From NCBI GenBank assembly GCA_943349555.1, contig CALQZK010000029.1:1-6331 (forward strand): a stretch of 6,331 bases of DNA, written 5' to 3'. The stretch is from Candidatus Nomurabacteria bacterium. GTDB taxonomy: Bacteria > Patescibacteriota > Minisyncoccia > Phycocordibacterales > PALSA-1337. The notes under the pieces are model-generated. The model was given only the letters and a program-made list of their open reading frames with translations, was not told where the DNA came from and did not search any database. Of the stretch, positions 5,714 through 6,331 are shown one piece after another. The position numbers were made by a program, and so were the translations under genes. The first letter of the stretch is position 1. Each line of letters starts with the position of its first letter.

Positions 5714-6262
5714 ATGAAAAAATTTGAGGAAAAAAAATTTAACATTCCGGATCTAAAAGGAATTTCAAAGAAAACAATTGAGGAGCATCTCAAGCTTTAC
5801 GCGGGGTATGTGAAAAATCTCAATGAAACTCTAGAGGGTAAGCAGGACATTCGGCGATTAGGCTTCGAATATAATGGCGTTCGAAATCATGAAATATATT
5901 TTTCCAGCCTGGAAGGAGGTACTAAAGCATTGCAAGCTGGATCTCTCAAGAAGCAAATAGAAGAGGATTTTGAATCCTTTGATGCATGGCTTCAGGTATT
6001 TAAATCTCTTGCTCTTACGAGAGGCGTGGGATGGGCAATGCTTTATTATGATCGCAGAGACAAGGTGCTTATTAATGCTTGGATCGATGAACAACATCTA
6101 GGACAATTGCAGGACTGCGCTTTGATCCTAGGCTTGGATATGTGGGAACACTCCTATGTCGCGGACTATCAGCCTTCAGGTAAAAAGAATTACATCGAGG
6201 ACTTCTTCGCGAATATAAATTGGGAAACAGTAGAAGGTAATTTCCAGAACAGCGCTAAATAA
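5714..6262 (+). CDS. Superoxide dismutase, Fe/Mn family
   Basis: This enzyme converts superoxide to oxygen and hydrogen peroxide and has no signal peptide, so it acts in the cytoplasm. The 182-residue product is slightly short for the family (about 190-210). All four metal ligands can be placed: H25 in EEHLKLYAGYV, H59 in YNGVRNHEIYF, and D142 and H146 in LGLDMWEHSYVADY. The C-terminal NINWETV matches the family end. The first helix is altered: the usual HHxKHHAAYV reads HLKLYAGYV, one residue shorter and without the second-sphere histidine of E. coli FeSOD. The position of Gln69 is a glycine (G55), and H128 in DEQHLGQ may be the outer-sphere residue instead, as in some actinobacterial and archaeal enzymes. 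Metal choice cannot be told with confidence. It is transcribed away from the lactamase-fold gene, and its promoter may overlap that gene's start. Confidence 0.95.
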   Translation: MKKFEEKKFNIPDLKGISKKTIEEHLKLYAGYVKNLNETLEGKQDIRRLGFEYNGVRNHEIYFSSLEGGTKALQAGSLKKQIEEDFESFDAWLQVFKSLALTRGVGWAMLYYDRRDKVLINAWIDEQHLGQLQDCALILGLDMWEHSYVADYQPSGKKNYIEDFFANINWETVEGNFQNSAK

Positions 6263-6331
6263 AAAGAGTAAAATCCAGCCACTATCCAGCCTGAAAAAGC
6301 CGGCAATGAGACGACTGCGTAAGGCAGGCTT
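6263..6331. other. Tail after sod with a short direct repeat; possible start of next gene
   Basis: The octamer ATCCAGCC occurs twice (6273-6280 and 6284-6291). An A-run followed by AAGCCGGC (from about 6293) and GCAGGCTT at the very edge could form the two arms of a hairpin with one mismatch; whether a T-run follows lies outside the window. An ATG at 6306 opens a plus-strand frame reading MRRLRKAG to the edge. The minus strand is also open in two frames. None of these can be confirmed from the 69 bases available. Confidence 0.3.

Noticed and set aside
5858..6097. Minus-strand open frame opposite the superoxide dismutase
   Set aside because: The plus strand has all four metal ligands of SOD; the antisense frame shows no family signal.
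1..6331. Alternative genetic code with UGA read as glycine
   Set aside because: No in-frame TGA is needed in any gene; all eight visible stops are TAA or TAG, which is suggestive but too few to argue from, and conserved glycines use GGN codons.

Overview
The window looks like a piece of a small bacterial chromosome from the Candidate Phyla Radiation (Patescibacteria), probably Parcubacteria-like. This is inferred from several traits. The genes are compact and tightly packed. The ribosomal proteins are divergent: S12 carries an insertion of about 13 residues and a one-residue deletion in a conserved loop, and bL28 lacks the usual zinc cysteines. The site-2 protease is minimal, and no gene has a convincing Shine-Dalgarno sequence. 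All reading frames make sense with the standard bacterial code. No tRNA, rRNA, CRISPR array or insertion sequence was recognised.

From about 4650 down to position 1, six genes run on the minus strand: an M50 site-2 protease, rpsL (S12), rpsG (S7), a two-helix membrane protein with a bacterial PH domain, an ORF6N-domain protein, and fusA (EF-G). The fusA gene runs off the left edge with roughly its last 100 codons missing. This is the classical str operon (rpsL-rpsG-fusA), but two unrelated genes sit between rpsG and fusA. The ORF6N family is typical of phages and mobile DNA. Its gene contains a perfect 31-bp inverted repeat inside the coding sequence, the most striking DNA-level structure in the window.

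To the right are two divergent pairs. The M50 protease (minus) and rpmB (bL28, plus) diverge from a gap of about 57 bp. A metallo-beta-lactamase-fold protein (minus) and an Fe/Mn superoxide dismutase (plus) diverge from a 21-bp gap. Both gaps hold the same near-symmetric decamer, TATCATAATA / TATTATGATA, which reads as a -10 box on both strands. rpmB and the lactamase-fold gene converge and overlap by 29 bp.

The lactamase-fold protein resembles the soluble domain of ComEC, anchored by one membrane helix. All the metal ligands of its HxHxDH-type motif are replaced, so it is probably a pseudoenzyme. The superoxide dismutase keeps its four metal ligands.

The window therefore combines translation (S12, S7, EF-G, bL28), envelope functions (site-2 protease, PH protein, anchored lactamase-fold protein), oxidative-stress defence (SOD) and one accessory gene (ORF6N). 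The best candidates for something undescribed are the ORF6N gene with its palindrome inside the str operon, the dead ComEC-like protein, and the shared bidirectional -10 element.
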